DNA from: Thermoplasmata archaeon
Lineage (GTDB): Archaea; Thermoplasmatota; Thermoplasmata; Lutacidiplasmatales; SKW197
Length of the DNA: 64,000 bases
Direction of reading: 5' to 3'
Assembly (NCBI GenBank): GCA_038874435.1
Contig: JAVZCK010000005.1
Location: 58,902-122,901, forward strand
Every line of letters starts with the position of its first letter. Within the stretch, counting starts at the first letter, position 1. Position numbers and translations under genes: made by a program. The notes under the pieces were generated by a model. The model ran no database searches, was not told the DNA's origin, and saw only the letters and a program-made list of their open reading frames with translations. Below are positions 18,601-25,493 of this stretch, piece after piece.

Positions 18601-20534
18601 TTTGCAACAGTTATTTCATGGCTAGATTCCGATTTTGCACCGTTAGTTATTGCATAAATCTTTGTGTCCGTAATTCTTCCAGAGATTCCGCCGATTTCTA
18701 TGAGATAACCATTGACAATTCCAGCACTGTTATTGTGCGCATTAAGAGTTGGTGATGTATCTACATAAACTCTCAGCCAGTCCTTTCCATAGATACTATG
18801 TGGTTGTGGCGTGCCACTTCCTCCAGAGCTTCCCCTTACAAGTTTTCCGAGTGGCACTTCTGTACCCTGCATGAGACCCGACTTGACCTCCATAAAAAAT
18901 GCACTCCTTGATGCAAGAACCTTGCACTCTAGAATATTAATTTGATCTGGCAATTCCTCTGAATCAGTATCTATGATTGGCGAGATATTCTCCCAATCCT
19001 GAAATGCACCATCTATCTGAATGTATTGCGGTGCCTGGGCAATATAAAAATTTCCATGAAATGCGTTCATATGAACTCTTGCATCCGATTCAACCAAAAC
19101 AGAATTAATGTTTATCTGGCTCCCAGATGTCAAATCATCTGAGGGCTGAAGAAATACCTGAATGCTCTGGGGCTGATTTTCAGCAAGAATCCATGGGAGA
19201 TATGCATCACTTCCGGAATTTGCAAATTTCAATTTAATCTGACCGAGGTTTCCGGGCAAAGTGATATTTCTCAATGCTACATAGCCACCCTTAGCTGTAA
19301 ATTGCATTTCGATTAACGGATTAAATGTTCCTTTTTCCAGCACTCTGTCGCCCGAGAGTTTCACATTTACATGAAGAGAAGGCGTTTGCGGAAATACATA
19401 TGATTCTGTTGCACATACACACTCATTCATACTATCTACATGTTTAGCATAAAACAGGCATCTAGGATTCTGAGCTTGCAATTTCACTTTTGCTTCCATT
19501 CTCTCCTTATCAACACGAAACAGCACATTACCACATGGTTCCCAAGCATTCCAGTCATTTTGGTTCAGTGTAGAAGTGTACTTGGTAAAACTCGCTCTCA
19601 CAACTTCTGTATCCCAACCAACTAATTCTATTTTGTAATCTGCACCGCCTCCACCCACAAGATATCCTGTGTTGCTATCTGAGTCCACATCAACAAAAAC
19701 CAGAAGCGCATCAACGCCATCTGCCTTTCCCATAAAGAAGAAGCCGCTCACTTCCGCATAAAAATACAAGTTATTTTCCGATGCAACCACACTTACACGA
19801 TTTATCTCAACATCTTTAACTGGGACTTGTTTCGTCATTTTATAAAATAATTTACCCTCCCAGTCAGAAAAATTTCCATCAATTTCAATTGGCTCTTTTT
19901 TACCTGAAAATACCGTGTAAAACATAAAAAGGGTGGAGAATATTAGCAACAATGTGACGAACACTGCAACAGCTATCTTAATTCGTTTACTTGCTCTTGG
20001 CTTTTTTTCCTCACCTCTAATCACAGGCATCTTTTTTCGAGGAGAAACTTGTTGTGGAGTCTCAGACTTTTCTGCAATTGTCTTAGGTTTTTCTGGCTCA
20101 GGTTGCACTACCTGTTCAACATCCTGTGGAACTTCCCCCACTTGCTCCTCCGTTTCACTCTCCTCCTCTTTCTCTGTATCTGAAAGAATTACTGGTGCAA
20201 GCTCCGCCTTCGCTTTCACAACCTTGAATTTTATGTCCTCGCCTCTTTCCACACTCTCTTCTATCTCTGCTATCTCCTTCTTCATCTCCTGAATCGTGCG
20301 TTCAATCTCCTCGTCCTCTATTTCTTCCCTCTCAATCTCTTTAACACCAGAGAGAATTGTTCTTGCCCGCTCCTGTGTCATACCTGGAATTTTCAAAAGG
20401 TCCTCTTCAGTCGCATACTTCAAATCCTCTGGAGTTTTATAACCCGCATCATACAACCTTTTTGAAAATCTAACGCCAACACCAGGTATCTTCGAAAGTT
20501 CGAGAATTTTCTTTTCCATGTCTTCGTCTGCCAC
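15606..20534 (-). CDS. Giant membrane protein: HhH domain, TM helix, extracellular FG-GAP repeats
   Basis: About 1640 residues. The N-terminus (about 10-65) is a helix-hairpin-helix pair (LSKIPGVGVRFSKRLYDAGY, LLKIPGMTQERARTIL) of the type that binds DNA or mediates pairing. An acidic coiled/low-complexity stretch and a basic segment lead to one membrane helix (about 185-210). Outside follow two sugar-binding-like/DOMON-like modules opened by 'IDGNFSDWEG' and 'IDGAFQDWEN', then at least 12 FG-GAP/VCBS calcium motifs (for example GDMNNDGLEDIV, FDYDRDGDMDIV) that should form beta-propellers, and a C-terminal membrane helix. GTG 20534 is preferred since AAGGTGA lies five bases before it; GTG 20543 would overlap that site. 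It may be a surface adhesin tethered to a cytoplasmic partner. Confidence 0.8.
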   Translation of the reverse strand: MADEDMEKKILELSKIPGVGVRFSKRLYDAGYKTPEDLKYATEEDLLKIPGMTQERARTILSGVKEIEREEIEDEEIERTIQEMKKEIAEIEESVERGEDIKFKVVKAKAELAPVILSDTEKEEESETEEQVGEVPQDVEQVVQPEPEKPKTIAEKSETPQQVSPRKKMPVIRGEEKKPRASKRIKIAVAVFVTLLLIFSTLFMFYTVFSGKKEPIEIDGNFSDWEGKLFYKMTKQVPVKDVEINRVSVVASENNLYFYAEVSGFFFMGKADGVDALLVFVDVDSDSNTGYLVGGGGADYKIELVGWDTEVVRASFTKYTSTLNQNDWNAWEPCGNVLFRVDKERMEAKVKLQAQNPRCLFYAKHVDSMNECVCATESYVFPQTPSLHVNVKLSGDRVLEKGTFNPLIEMQFTAKGGYVALRNITLPGNLGQIKLKFANSGSDAYLPWILAENQPQSIQVFLQPSDDLTSGSQININSVLVESDARVHMNAFHGNFYIAQAPQYIQIDGAFQDWENISPIIDTDSEELPDQINILECKVLASRSAFFMEVKSGLMQGTEVPLGKLVRGSSGGSGTPQPHSIYGKDWLRVYVDTSPTLNAHNNSAGIVNGYLIEIGGISGRITDTKIYAITNGAKSESSHEITVAKNETAIEFIVGFVLPGSSYVYYFEAESWEGQKDVVEPFQPLTRYYHEETQVSFGTSFWLLGTGDDILYDLCTGDMNNDGLEDIVTVGKTSTGNEVILWKNVGGNFQKETLYNTNVNVYTCALGDFDWNGWLDIVIGTAANPGNSLGKREISIFTNQNFIFTQVEIDAFNLEVDVNSLSVIDFNRDGYLDILCGASVNTGYELISYRNDHTTGFNFFKEDVVNLDKNVLCVETEHLDIDVLGDLVYSTESNNGQEVGIMSFTSVWKPMGTFGDGNDVRGVKIADFNNDALNDVVFATDKLQVLVAVAPNFVYDLTTYSIGTNVYSLTTCDFDNDGFSDIIAGCDNGSVYAFENKRNGSFEMRYLGNAGATKIWDIGVFDYDRDGDMDIVLVSDNKNLYILNNTLLHRNFDLYLDSETQLSDSRPIVAMAVSDLDNDGDMDIVTAHSDEFSASIYAWKNPGDAHTSPFGASWERCTVTSDFVRIYALECGDVDNDGYAEVVFSGHNGSKNLLCVATAQKNPWGNSWVWDWEEWYDPGMDVIPVGKITQISLADMNRDGIIDVVCGDTDGWLVVYKRGSDSITDHNGDWLDNTARFQNNTVLALATADMDNDGWTDIVCGYDSNVGIKSGIIWKNLKNPFNVSGWQQYFFDGVDKNITSLALADLNRDGYLDVACVVNGTQSAKVWRNPQNLSMLWNWNNLIGFTNIATICASDVNNNGWDDVVLGMLNGVVAYVEGSTGNFTYCDTGHAPLSLLKLVNLDRKSNYDGNDDDVIIGSLTSCYFYKNRGANSKIEGIKLLSSSLIPGETRALMMLNITHNGISGDNSIYLASIVVRFLSTTGIIMYPQNLSALFENVSVWLDADGNQGFNNITDKWLAGIYNYSDMYAGFLRITLPKTVDSLISPTQTKSFFIVVKMKTSIPSNYSNYQFNISVWAEDGDLQHTWNIIYDGVTYGVATIREAGVYYSNNYSVYIVPEGIGFLILFLVGLNAVCYRKLRGRAF

Positions 20535-20640
20535 TGCTCTCACCTTTGATATAGCTCCATATGAAAGAGAGTATTAGCACGATTTACTTAAAATTTGGGG
20601 TGGTGTGTTGTCTCCAACATGTTTTTAGGACAGATAATGG

Positions 20641-20817
20641 CTATTGCTTGGTATGCCTTTCCTCAGTAGAGATTATGATGTGCTGTGGTAATTCTATATG
20701 AAACCTTGTCAATCCACACCGTGGACAGAATGTAAGATTCAGTTTCTTGTTTCTCTTGAGGTCATGGTTACAGTGAACGCACTTCAGATGCCCATTGTTC
20801 TCAATCTGCAATTCCAT
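20641..20817 (-). CDS. Small zinc-ribbon protein (58 aa)
   Basis: ATG 20817 follows a very strong ribosome binding site (GGAGGT, seven bases upstream) and opens a 58-residue frame. It contains one zinc ribbon: C13-x2-C16 (KCVHC) and C31-x2-C34 (FCPRC) with 14 residues between. It ends ISTEERHTKQ. Such ribbons are common in small archaeal transcription- or translation-associated proteins. It lies between the RHH-like gene and the giant FG-GAP gene on the same strand, so it may be cotranscribed with the former. Confidence 0.7.
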   Translation of the reverse strand: MELQIENNGHLKCVHCNHDLKRNKKLNLTFCPRCGLTRFHIELPQHIIISTEERHTKQ

Positions 20818-20860
20818 CCCCTTACCTCCGGATAAAAATTCATCCCTTCTGGCATTAAGA

Positions 20861-21256
20861 TCACCTTCTTTTCAACCTTCTGGCTAATTCTTCATTTTTT
20901 TCAATTGCCAACCTTTTCTTTATTTCCTCTTCAAGCAGCGTTTCCACTGCTGGCTCTTTGTGCAGCATCTTCTCTGTGTAGGTATCCCAGCCAATATGAA
21001 ACAGTTCTATGTGTGCCGTATCTATGTCTTCGAACCTTCCACTGGCAACAAGTTTCTGAAGGTTCTCTACATCTTTTTCTGAGAGCCGGAAAGCCCTGCC
21101 GTGATTCTGGAAAGTAAATTCGATGCAAAAACGGATTGCGTCTGAGATTGAAAGTCCGTAGGCCTCTCGGATTGCCAGTAGCATCTGCATGAATTCCTCC
21201 TGTAACCGTATTCCGACGAATCCAGTATTTACCGCTGCTTCTTCTTGCTCTGCCAT
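20861..21256 (-). CDS. Small protein, possible ribbon-helix-helix regulator
   Basis: 131 residues. The N-terminal half, NTGFVGIRLQEEFMQMLLAI followed by YGLSISDAIRFCIEFTF, has the strand-helix-helix pattern of a ribbon-helix-helix DNA-binding domain. The C-terminal half is charged and helical (EEEIKKRLAIEKNEELARRLKRR). A 13-base palindrome lies over its probable promoter (21278-21290), consistent with self-regulation by a dimeric DNA-binding protein. The assignment is by pattern only. Confidence 0.5.
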   Translation of the reverse strand: MAEQEEAAVNTGFVGIRLQEEFMQMLLAIREAYGLSISDAIRFCIEFTFQNHGRAFRLSEKDVENLQKLVASGRFEDIDTAHIELFHIGWDTYTEKMLHKEPAVETLLEEEIKKRLAIEKNEELARRLKRR

Positions 21257-21277
21257 TGTTTAACATAAGTTTAAAAT

Positions 21278-21290
21278 AGTATTTAATACT
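21278..21290. promoter_or_regulatory. Palindrome over promoter of the RHH-like gene
   Basis: AGTATTTAATACT is a perfect palindrome about one central base. Its AT core is centred about 28 bases before ATG 21256, so it overlaps the expected TATA box. A bound repressor would block transcription. Confidence 0.4.
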
Positions 21291-21360
21291 TTCTATTACC
21301 CTTTAGCCAGCACAATGGACAGAAGAAATGAAAACAGAAAACCTCGAGTGGGCATTATCC

Positions 21361-21368
21361 TTATATAT
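21361..21368 (+). promoter_or_regulatory. TATA box for tRNA-Ile
   Basis: TTATATAT lies 28 bases before the first base of the tRNA, the normal archaeal spacing. Confidence 0.65.
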
Positions 21369-21392
21369 CACAAAAGTTTCCTGCTTTTACAA

Positions 21393-21467
21393 GGGCCCGT
21401 AGCTTAGCCTGGTTGGAGCGCCCGGCTGATAACCGGGAGGTCATGCGTTCAAATCGCATCGGGCCCA
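21393..21467 (+). tRNA. tRNA-Ile (GAT)
   Basis: A 75-base intronless tRNA. The acceptor stem GGGCCCG pairs with CGGGCCC (21460-21466), discriminator A73 at 21467; the anticodon arm is CCGGC-TGATAAC-..., with anticodon GAT reading ATC/ATT. The T-loop is GTTCAAATC. CCA is not encoded. The purM reading frame starts only 20 bases beyond its 3' end, with no new TATA box in between, so both may come from one transcript. Confidence 0.95.
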
Positions 21468-21487
21468 TGGATTTCTCAGGTGTGAGT

Positions 21488-22501
21488 ATGTGTGGTTTTA
21501 CTTATGCAGACGCTGGTGTGGACATAGACAAAAAAGGAAATGCGGTTGAAAATCTAGTTAATCTCTTGAACTTCAAGAGGAAAGGTAGGTTTCGTGCCCT
21601 AAACCTGAAAGGTCATTTCGCTGGTGGTATTGAGTTCGAAAAATATGTGCTTGTACTTTCCACAGATGGCGTGGGGACAAAACTGCTTATTGCGAAGGCC
21701 CTCAACAAATGGGATACCGTGGGAATTGATTGTATCGCAATGAATGTGGACGATGTGCTTTGCATAGGTGCAGAGCCTGTCGCCTTTGTAGACTACATCG
21801 CAACGCCCTACATTGATAAACAACTTCTCACACAGATTGCAAAGGGATTAAATGAAGGTGCGAAGATGGCAAATGTTAGCATCGTAGGTGGTGAAACCGC
21901 TGTAATGAAAGATGTTGTGTGTGACTTAGACCTCTCTGGTACTGCTCTGGGGATTGTTGAGAAGAAAAAACTAATTACTGGCAAAGCGATCAGAGATGGA
22001 GATCTCATCGTAGGATTTCCAAGCTCAGGCTTGCATTCAAATGGATATACTCTTGTACGAAAGATTCTGGAGAAGAACGGCATAGAGTACACCGCAAAAC
22101 CCGATAATTTTGAAAAAAACATTGGAGAGATTTTGCTTGAGCCGACGCGAATCTATGTGAAGGATGTGATTCCATTGCTTGATAAATATAGCATTCATGG
22201 AATGGCTCACATAACTGGTGGAGGACTCAGAAATCTTATTCGCCTACATCCAGAAAGAGAGTTTAGAATTACTGACCCCCTACCTGTACCTGCGATATTT
22301 CACTACATTCAAAAACTCGGAAGGGTGGATTTGAGAGAGATGTACCAGACATTCAACATGGGCATGGGTTTCTGCATAATTGTGCCAAAAAGGGATGCAC
22401 TGGACATCGTGAAAGAGACAGATGGAAAAATTGTTGGGGAAGTAAGAAAGGGTAAGGGTGCTTCTCTGCCCCAACATAAAATAAAGTTTGAGGCGTACTA
22501 A
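21488..22501 (+). CDS. purM: Phosphoribosylformylglycinamidine cyclo-ligase (AIR synthase)
   Basis: A 337-residue purine biosynthesis enzyme that closes the imidazole ring (FGAM to AIR, with ATP). Family motifs: TYADAGVDIDKKGNAV at the N-terminus, VLSTDGVGTKLLIA, NDVL-like 'MNVDDVLCIGAEPVAFVDYIA', GGETAVM, FPSSGLHSNGYTLVRKI and HITGGGLRNL. The frame stays open upstream through tRNA-Ile, but the family's N-terminus and AGGTG five bases upstream place the start at ATG 21488. It is convergent with the next gene; their stops abut. Confidence 0.93.
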   Translation: MCGFTYADAGVDIDKKGNAVENLVNLLNFKRKGRFRALNLKGHFAGGIEFEKYVLVLSTDGVGTKLLIAKALNKWDTVGIDCIAMNVDDVLCIGAEPVAFVDYIATPYIDKQLLTQIAKGLNEGAKMANVSIVGGETAVMKDVVCDLDLSGTALGIVEKKKLITGKAIRDGDLIVGFPSSGLHSNGYTLVRKILEKNGIEYTAKPDNFEKNIGEILLEPTRIYVKDVIPLLDKYSIHGMAHITGGGLRNLIRLHPEREFRITDPLPVPAIFHYIQKLGRVDLREMYQTFNMGMGFCIIVPKRDALDIVKETDGKIVGEVRKGKGASLPQHKIKFEAY

Positions 22502-22870
22502 TTATCTCAGCAGGTAGCCAAAGCCATATTCTTTCAGTACCTGGGCATTTGCGATTGCAGTCACCTGTTCCTTCTTCACCGTGTACTTTAGGACTTCTTC
22601 GATGGGGTAGCCAACAAACTCACAAAGGATTTGCAGTCGCTCCAATGTGAAAGGTCTTTCGCCGAGGAGTAAAAGCTGTACATTCCAGCCAGGATGGATT
22701 TTTGAGCGGTATCCCAAAATCCTCGCAAGTGGATTCATCCCTCCTGCTTTCTCAATCCCCTCCTTCAGTAGCTTCACACGGATTTCAGCCAGAAGCCATA
22801 TCCTTTTGGGGTCTATGTGCTTCCTGTCGCACGGAACTTCCACCATGTTGGTGTAATAGTACCATGCCAT
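22502..22870 (-). CDS. Unknown protein, HTH-like
   Basis: 122 residues. The centre (AGGMNPLARILGYRSKIHPGWNVQLLLLGERPFTLERLQILCEFVGYPIEEVL) alternates helices in a way that resembles a lambda-repressor-like HTH (a residue-skipping 'LARILGYRS' helix and a later 'TLERLQILCEFVGY' helix), but no family is recognised. ATG 22870 follows a TATA-like TTAATATAG. It is divergent from the tandem Ig-like genes, and the shared control region carries two 20-base inverted repeats that a dimeric regulator, perhaps this one, could bind. Confidence 0.45.
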   Translation of the reverse strand: MAWYYYTNMVEVPCDRKHIDPKRIWLLAEIRVKLLKEGIEKAGGMNPLARILGYRSKIHPGWNVQLLLLGERPFTLERLQILCEFVGYPIEEVLKYTVKKEQVTAIANAQVLKEYGFGYLLR

Positions 22871-22905
22871 GGTTAAAATCTAACCCTCAGTGCTATATTA
22901 ATTTT

Positions 22906-22925
22906 ATTTGCATGATGATGCAAAT
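22906..22925. promoter_or_regulatory. Inverted repeat 1 in divergent control region
   Basis: ATTTGCATGATGATGCAAAT: perfect 8-base arms around GATG. It lies about 36 bases upstream of ATG 22870 on the minus strand. Confidence 0.55.
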
Positions 22926-22940
22926 ATATCCCAAATGTTT

Positions 22941-22960
22941 ATATTGGATGATGCCAATAT
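22941..22960. promoter_or_regulatory. Inverted repeat 2 overlapping the TATA box of the Ig-like gene
   Basis: ATATTGGATGATGCCAATAT: perfect 7-base arms around ATGATG. It is the same length as the first repeat and 35 bases further on. Its left arm merges with TTTATATTGG, the likely TATA box for the gene starting at 22967. Confidence 0.55.
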
Positions 22961-22966
22961 GTTAGT

Positions 22967-23392
22967 GTGAAGACCATGTTGAAGGGAAATAGAGAAATTA
23001 AAGGTGTAGTTCAGGGATTACCACTGCTTCTGATTGTGGTGGTGATTATTGCTGCAGTTGGCATAGCAATTCTAGTGGGCTGGATGTACATGGTGAAAAA
23101 GCCAGAGCTGGACCATATCTCAATTGAGGTTACAGATATGACCATTGGTAACACATACGATTTCAACATCACGGCTTACGATGTAAATGGCAAAACTGTT
23201 GAGGGCGTTGAAATTCACCTCGAGGGCTGCGGGGTAGATGTAAAGAAGCTCACGGATAAAAATGGCCAGGCACAGTTCTCTGTAACACCTACACTGCCCA
23301 CAAATGTGCATACTGGTGAGATTAAAGTCACCGCGCAATACACTGGTACAACAACCAAAATTGTCACAGGAATTATCACAGTTCACGACTGA
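22967..23392 (+). CDS. Anchored Ig-like surface protein, copy 1
   Basis: About 141 residues: a short basic N-terminus (KGNREIKG), a membrane helix (about 17-40) and an external beta-sandwich with the repeated motif YDFNITAYDVNGKTVEGVEIHLEGCGVDVKKLTDKNGQAQF, ending in ITVHD. The N-terminus resembles archaeal pilin-like signal anchors, though no clean class III cleavage site is evident. GTG 22967 lies 25 bases after the TATA centre (leaderless); ATG 22976 is the alternative. It is a paralogue of the next gene. Confidence 0.65.
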   Translation: MKTMLKGNREIKGVVQGLPLLLIVVVIIAAVGIAILVGWMYMVKKPELDHISIEVTDMTIGNTYDFNITAYDVNGKTVEGVEIHLEGCGVDVKKLTDKNGQAQFSVTPTLPTNVHTGEIKVTAQYTGTTTKIVTGIITVHD

Positions 23393-23434
23393 TAAAAATA
23401 TTAAGCTGTAATTGTAAAGGTCGTCGGTGAAAAA

Positions 23435-23845
23435 TTGGTAAGGGGTAAAAAAAAGGATCAATCGAATGGCGAACGCCATTTATTATTGTACGGAATTATA
23501 ATGGGAATCATTGCAACAGTTGGAATTGCCATTATTTTTGGTTGGAATAATCGATGTCCAGCACCTGAAATAGAGCGAATCGCAGTTGAAATTAAAAATA
23601 TGAGCAGTGGAAACTCCTATGACTTCAATATCACAGTTTACGACATCAACGGAAAACCTGTCGAAGGTGCAGAACTTCACTTGGTGGGTTGTGGTATTGA
23701 TATGAAAAAAATCACAGACAAGAATGGAAGTGCGAGGTTCTTAATTACTCCACAATTACAACCAGGCGTTCACAGGGGAGAAATAAAGGTTACCGCAACA
23801 TTTATGGGTAAAACACTTACTGATATCATCTATGTTCACGACTAA
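23435..23845 (+). CDS. Anchored Ig-like surface protein, copy 2
   Basis: 136 residues with the same layout as copy 1: basic N-terminus, one membrane helix (about 17-37), and a sandwich domain with nearly the same motif order (YDFNITVYDINGKPVEGAELHLVGCG, TDKNGSARF, VHRGEIKVTA, IYVHD). A TTG start at 23435 has GGTGA four bases before it. The two genes are a recent-looking tandem duplication that has kept the cysteine in the GCG-V/I-D turn. It overlaps the convergent RING-like gene by four bases. Confidence 0.65.
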   Translation: MVRGKKKDQSNGERHLLLYGIIMGIIATVGIAIIFGWNNRCPAPEIERIAVEIKNMSSGNSYDFNITVYDINGKPVEGAELHLVGCGIDMKKITDKNGSARFLITPQLQPGVHRGEIKVTATFMGKTLTDIIYVHD

Positions 23846-24345
23846 CAGAGTTTCCAATTTCTTCCACAAACTGGACAGCACTTCAAGTCCTGAACACACT
23901 TATGATGGAACACGGCATTGCAACCACAGTGAACTACAAGGAAGCCCTGATAGATTTTTTCCTGGCAATATTTGCAAGTCGCTTCCTGATAGGCGGCATA
24001 TTTTTTATAACCTCTTTTTTCTGTTCGTTTTGAAGGTACACATGGAAATCTCATTGTGGTAGCCATAAAATCTACTACATTTCCTTCTTCTATCTTTGAG
24101 GCTTTGATAACAGCTACACCATCGCCACTCAAAACCCTTATTTTCACCTGATAGGAGAGAAGTTCATCAGGGCTAAGAAAATCAACCTGGAGTGGCTTCT
24201 CCATCTCGATATCCCCAAATACCTCAATTTTTAGGAACTTTATCGGTTCTTCGCCATAGTTGTTTATTGTGAGTTCAGCAACTGTCCATTCATCCTCTTT
24301 CAGTTCAGCGAGTGGTCTCAACAACACAGATACAGGTAGAGTCAT
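23842..24345 (-). CDS. RING-like zinc-finger protein
   Basis: 167 residues. Residues 1-100 form a beta-rich domain. The C-terminus has eight metal ligands spaced like a cross-brace RING/treble-clef finger: C124-x2-C127, C140-x-C142, H147-x2-C150, C157-x2-C160 (CKYC, HCGC, FHHKC, CPVC). This is closest to prokaryotic RING-type fingers; in eukaryotes such fingers often bind E2 enzymes, but no ubiquitin-like genes are seen in this window. ATG 24345 directly follows the stop of the TPR gene (TGAATG), so the pair is coupled. Confidence 0.65.
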   Translation of the reverse strand: MTLPVSVLLRPLAELKEDEWTVAELTINNYGEEPIKFLKIEVFGDIEMEKPLQVDFLSPDELLSYQVKIRVLSGDGVAVIKASKIEEGNVVDFMATTMRFPCVPSKRTEKRGYKKYAAYQEATCKYCQEKIYQGFLVVHCGCNAVFHHKCVQDLKCCPVCGRNWKLC

Positions 24346-25302
24346 TCAATCACACTCCTTCAACAATCGTTCAACTTCTTCAGAGTTTTCATATACAAGG
24401 ATTTCGGACAGAAGTTCTTTCGCTTCACCTTTCCTGTTATGAGCAATTAAAAGTTTCGCCTTTTGAAGCAAATACACAATGTTAAGTGGCTCGAGTGAAA
24501 TTGCCTGATTCAAACACTGATAGGCCCCACCCCACTTCCCCTCAGCATTCAATATTTCCGCTTTTAATGCCCAGGCATCTCCGACATCTGGCATTATTCG
24601 TATGGCTGTGTCTACTGCCCTATCTGCATCCTCAAACCTTTGTTGGGTGAATAAAATCCTGGCCTTTTCGAGATGGGCAAGATAAAAGTTTTCCTCAATC
24701 TTTATTGATTCATTCAAAAACTGGATGGATGCACCCCATCTACCAGATGCCTTCATCACCAGTGCCTTACCATACCATGCAATAGCGTTCTGGGGCTGTT
24801 TCTCAAGCACGGCATCGAAGAATGATGATGATGCTGTGACTTCTCCCTCAAATATATGTCCGAATCCGCATACCAGGTTTGCATTTATGTTCTCTGGCTC
24901 TGACATCAGCACAATTTTTCCTAAAATTACTGCAGGTTCACCTCTTTTTTCCAGCAGGCAGTAGAGCGAGGCGAGACGAAGAAGAAAATCTGTGTTTCGA
25001 ATTCCTTTTCCGCTATTCAGCTCATTCTTTAGGGTATCGATGCTGGCATTTATCAGTTTGATGTCTCCCACTGTGAGCACAGTTCCTGGTTTCACAGGCA
25101 CCAATGGGATTTGGAGAAATTCAAAGAACCGATTATAATCATCACATGTTTTTAGCTCCACTGTATCATTCCCGAACACAGAGCTATATCTGTCAATTAC
25201 AGAGTCGCCAGGATATACACACACAAACTTGAAACTGGGAAGCTTTCCATTGCAACTCTGACAGAGAGCAACGCCTGGACTGCCACAGACTACACATGCC
25301 AC
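24346..25302 (-). CDS. Zinc-finger TPR protein
   Basis: About 318 residues. The N-terminus has a small treble-clef-like motif C3-x2-C6-x7-C14-x2-C17 (ACVVCGSPGVALCQSC). After a mixed domain, about four to five TPR units fill residues 130-315 (for example NAIAWYGKALVMKASGRWGASIQFLNESI, DVGDAWALKAEILNAEGKWGGAYQCLNQAISLEP). The frame is open far upstream through a palindromic element and tRNA-Cys, which cannot be coding. GTG 25302 is chosen because TTTTTATACC is centred about 24 bases before it (leaderless). It is coupled to the RING-like gene. Confidence 0.65.
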   Translation of the reverse strand: MACVVCGSPGVALCQSCNGKLPSFKFVCVYPGDSVIDRYSSVFGNDTVELKTCDDYNRFFEFLQIPLVPVKPGTVLTVGDIKLINASIDTLKNELNSGKGIRNTDFLLRLASLYCLLEKRGEPAVILGKIVLMSEPENINANLVCGFGHIFEGEVTASSSFFDAVLEKQPQNAIAWYGKALVMKASGRWGASIQFLNESIKIEENFYLAHLEKARILFTQQRFEDADRAVDTAIRIMPDVGDAWALKAEILNAEGKWGGAYQCLNQAISLEPLNIVYLLQKAKLLIAHNRKGEAKELLSEILVYENSEEVERLLKECD

Positions 25303-25328
25303 AACACCATATTGAGGAAGGTATAAAA

Positions 25329-25492
25329 AACCTTTTCGGGCGAGGGGGCTACACCCCCTTACGGTAACCTGCCTCAAGGAGATGCTTTCAGCATCTCCGA
25401 ACCTACCCCCATTTTGGATGAAACCTTTTCGGGCGAAGCCTGAAAAGGTTTCCGTGAACGCTTTTCGGGGGCGTAAGCCCCTGAAAAGGGTT
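25329..25492. repeat. Palindrome-rich, MITE-like element next to tRNA-Cys
   Basis: About 165 bases with four stems: 25343-25348/25354-25359 (6 bp), 25378-25385/25391-25398 (8 bp), 25421-25434/25438-25451 (14 bp, one G-T) and 25461-25472/25477-25488 (12 bp, one G-T). The last two share the core CTTTTCGGG/CCTGAAAAG, and a third copy of that arm opens the element. The outer ends, AACCTTTTCGGGC and, inverted, AACCCTTTTCAGGG, look like degenerate terminal repeats. It could also be a cluster of REP-like hairpins. Confidence 0.55.
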
Positions 25493-25493
25493 C

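Noticed and set aside
21413..21487. N-terminal extension of purM into tRNA-Ile
   Set aside because: The extra residues are the tRNA sequence and are absent from the PurM family; a ribosome binding site precedes ATG 21488.
22906..22960. ATGATGA-like C boxes suggesting a C/D guide RNA
   Set aside because: No D box (CTGA) or C'/D' pair is correctly spaced, and the perfect inverted symmetry explains the sequence better.
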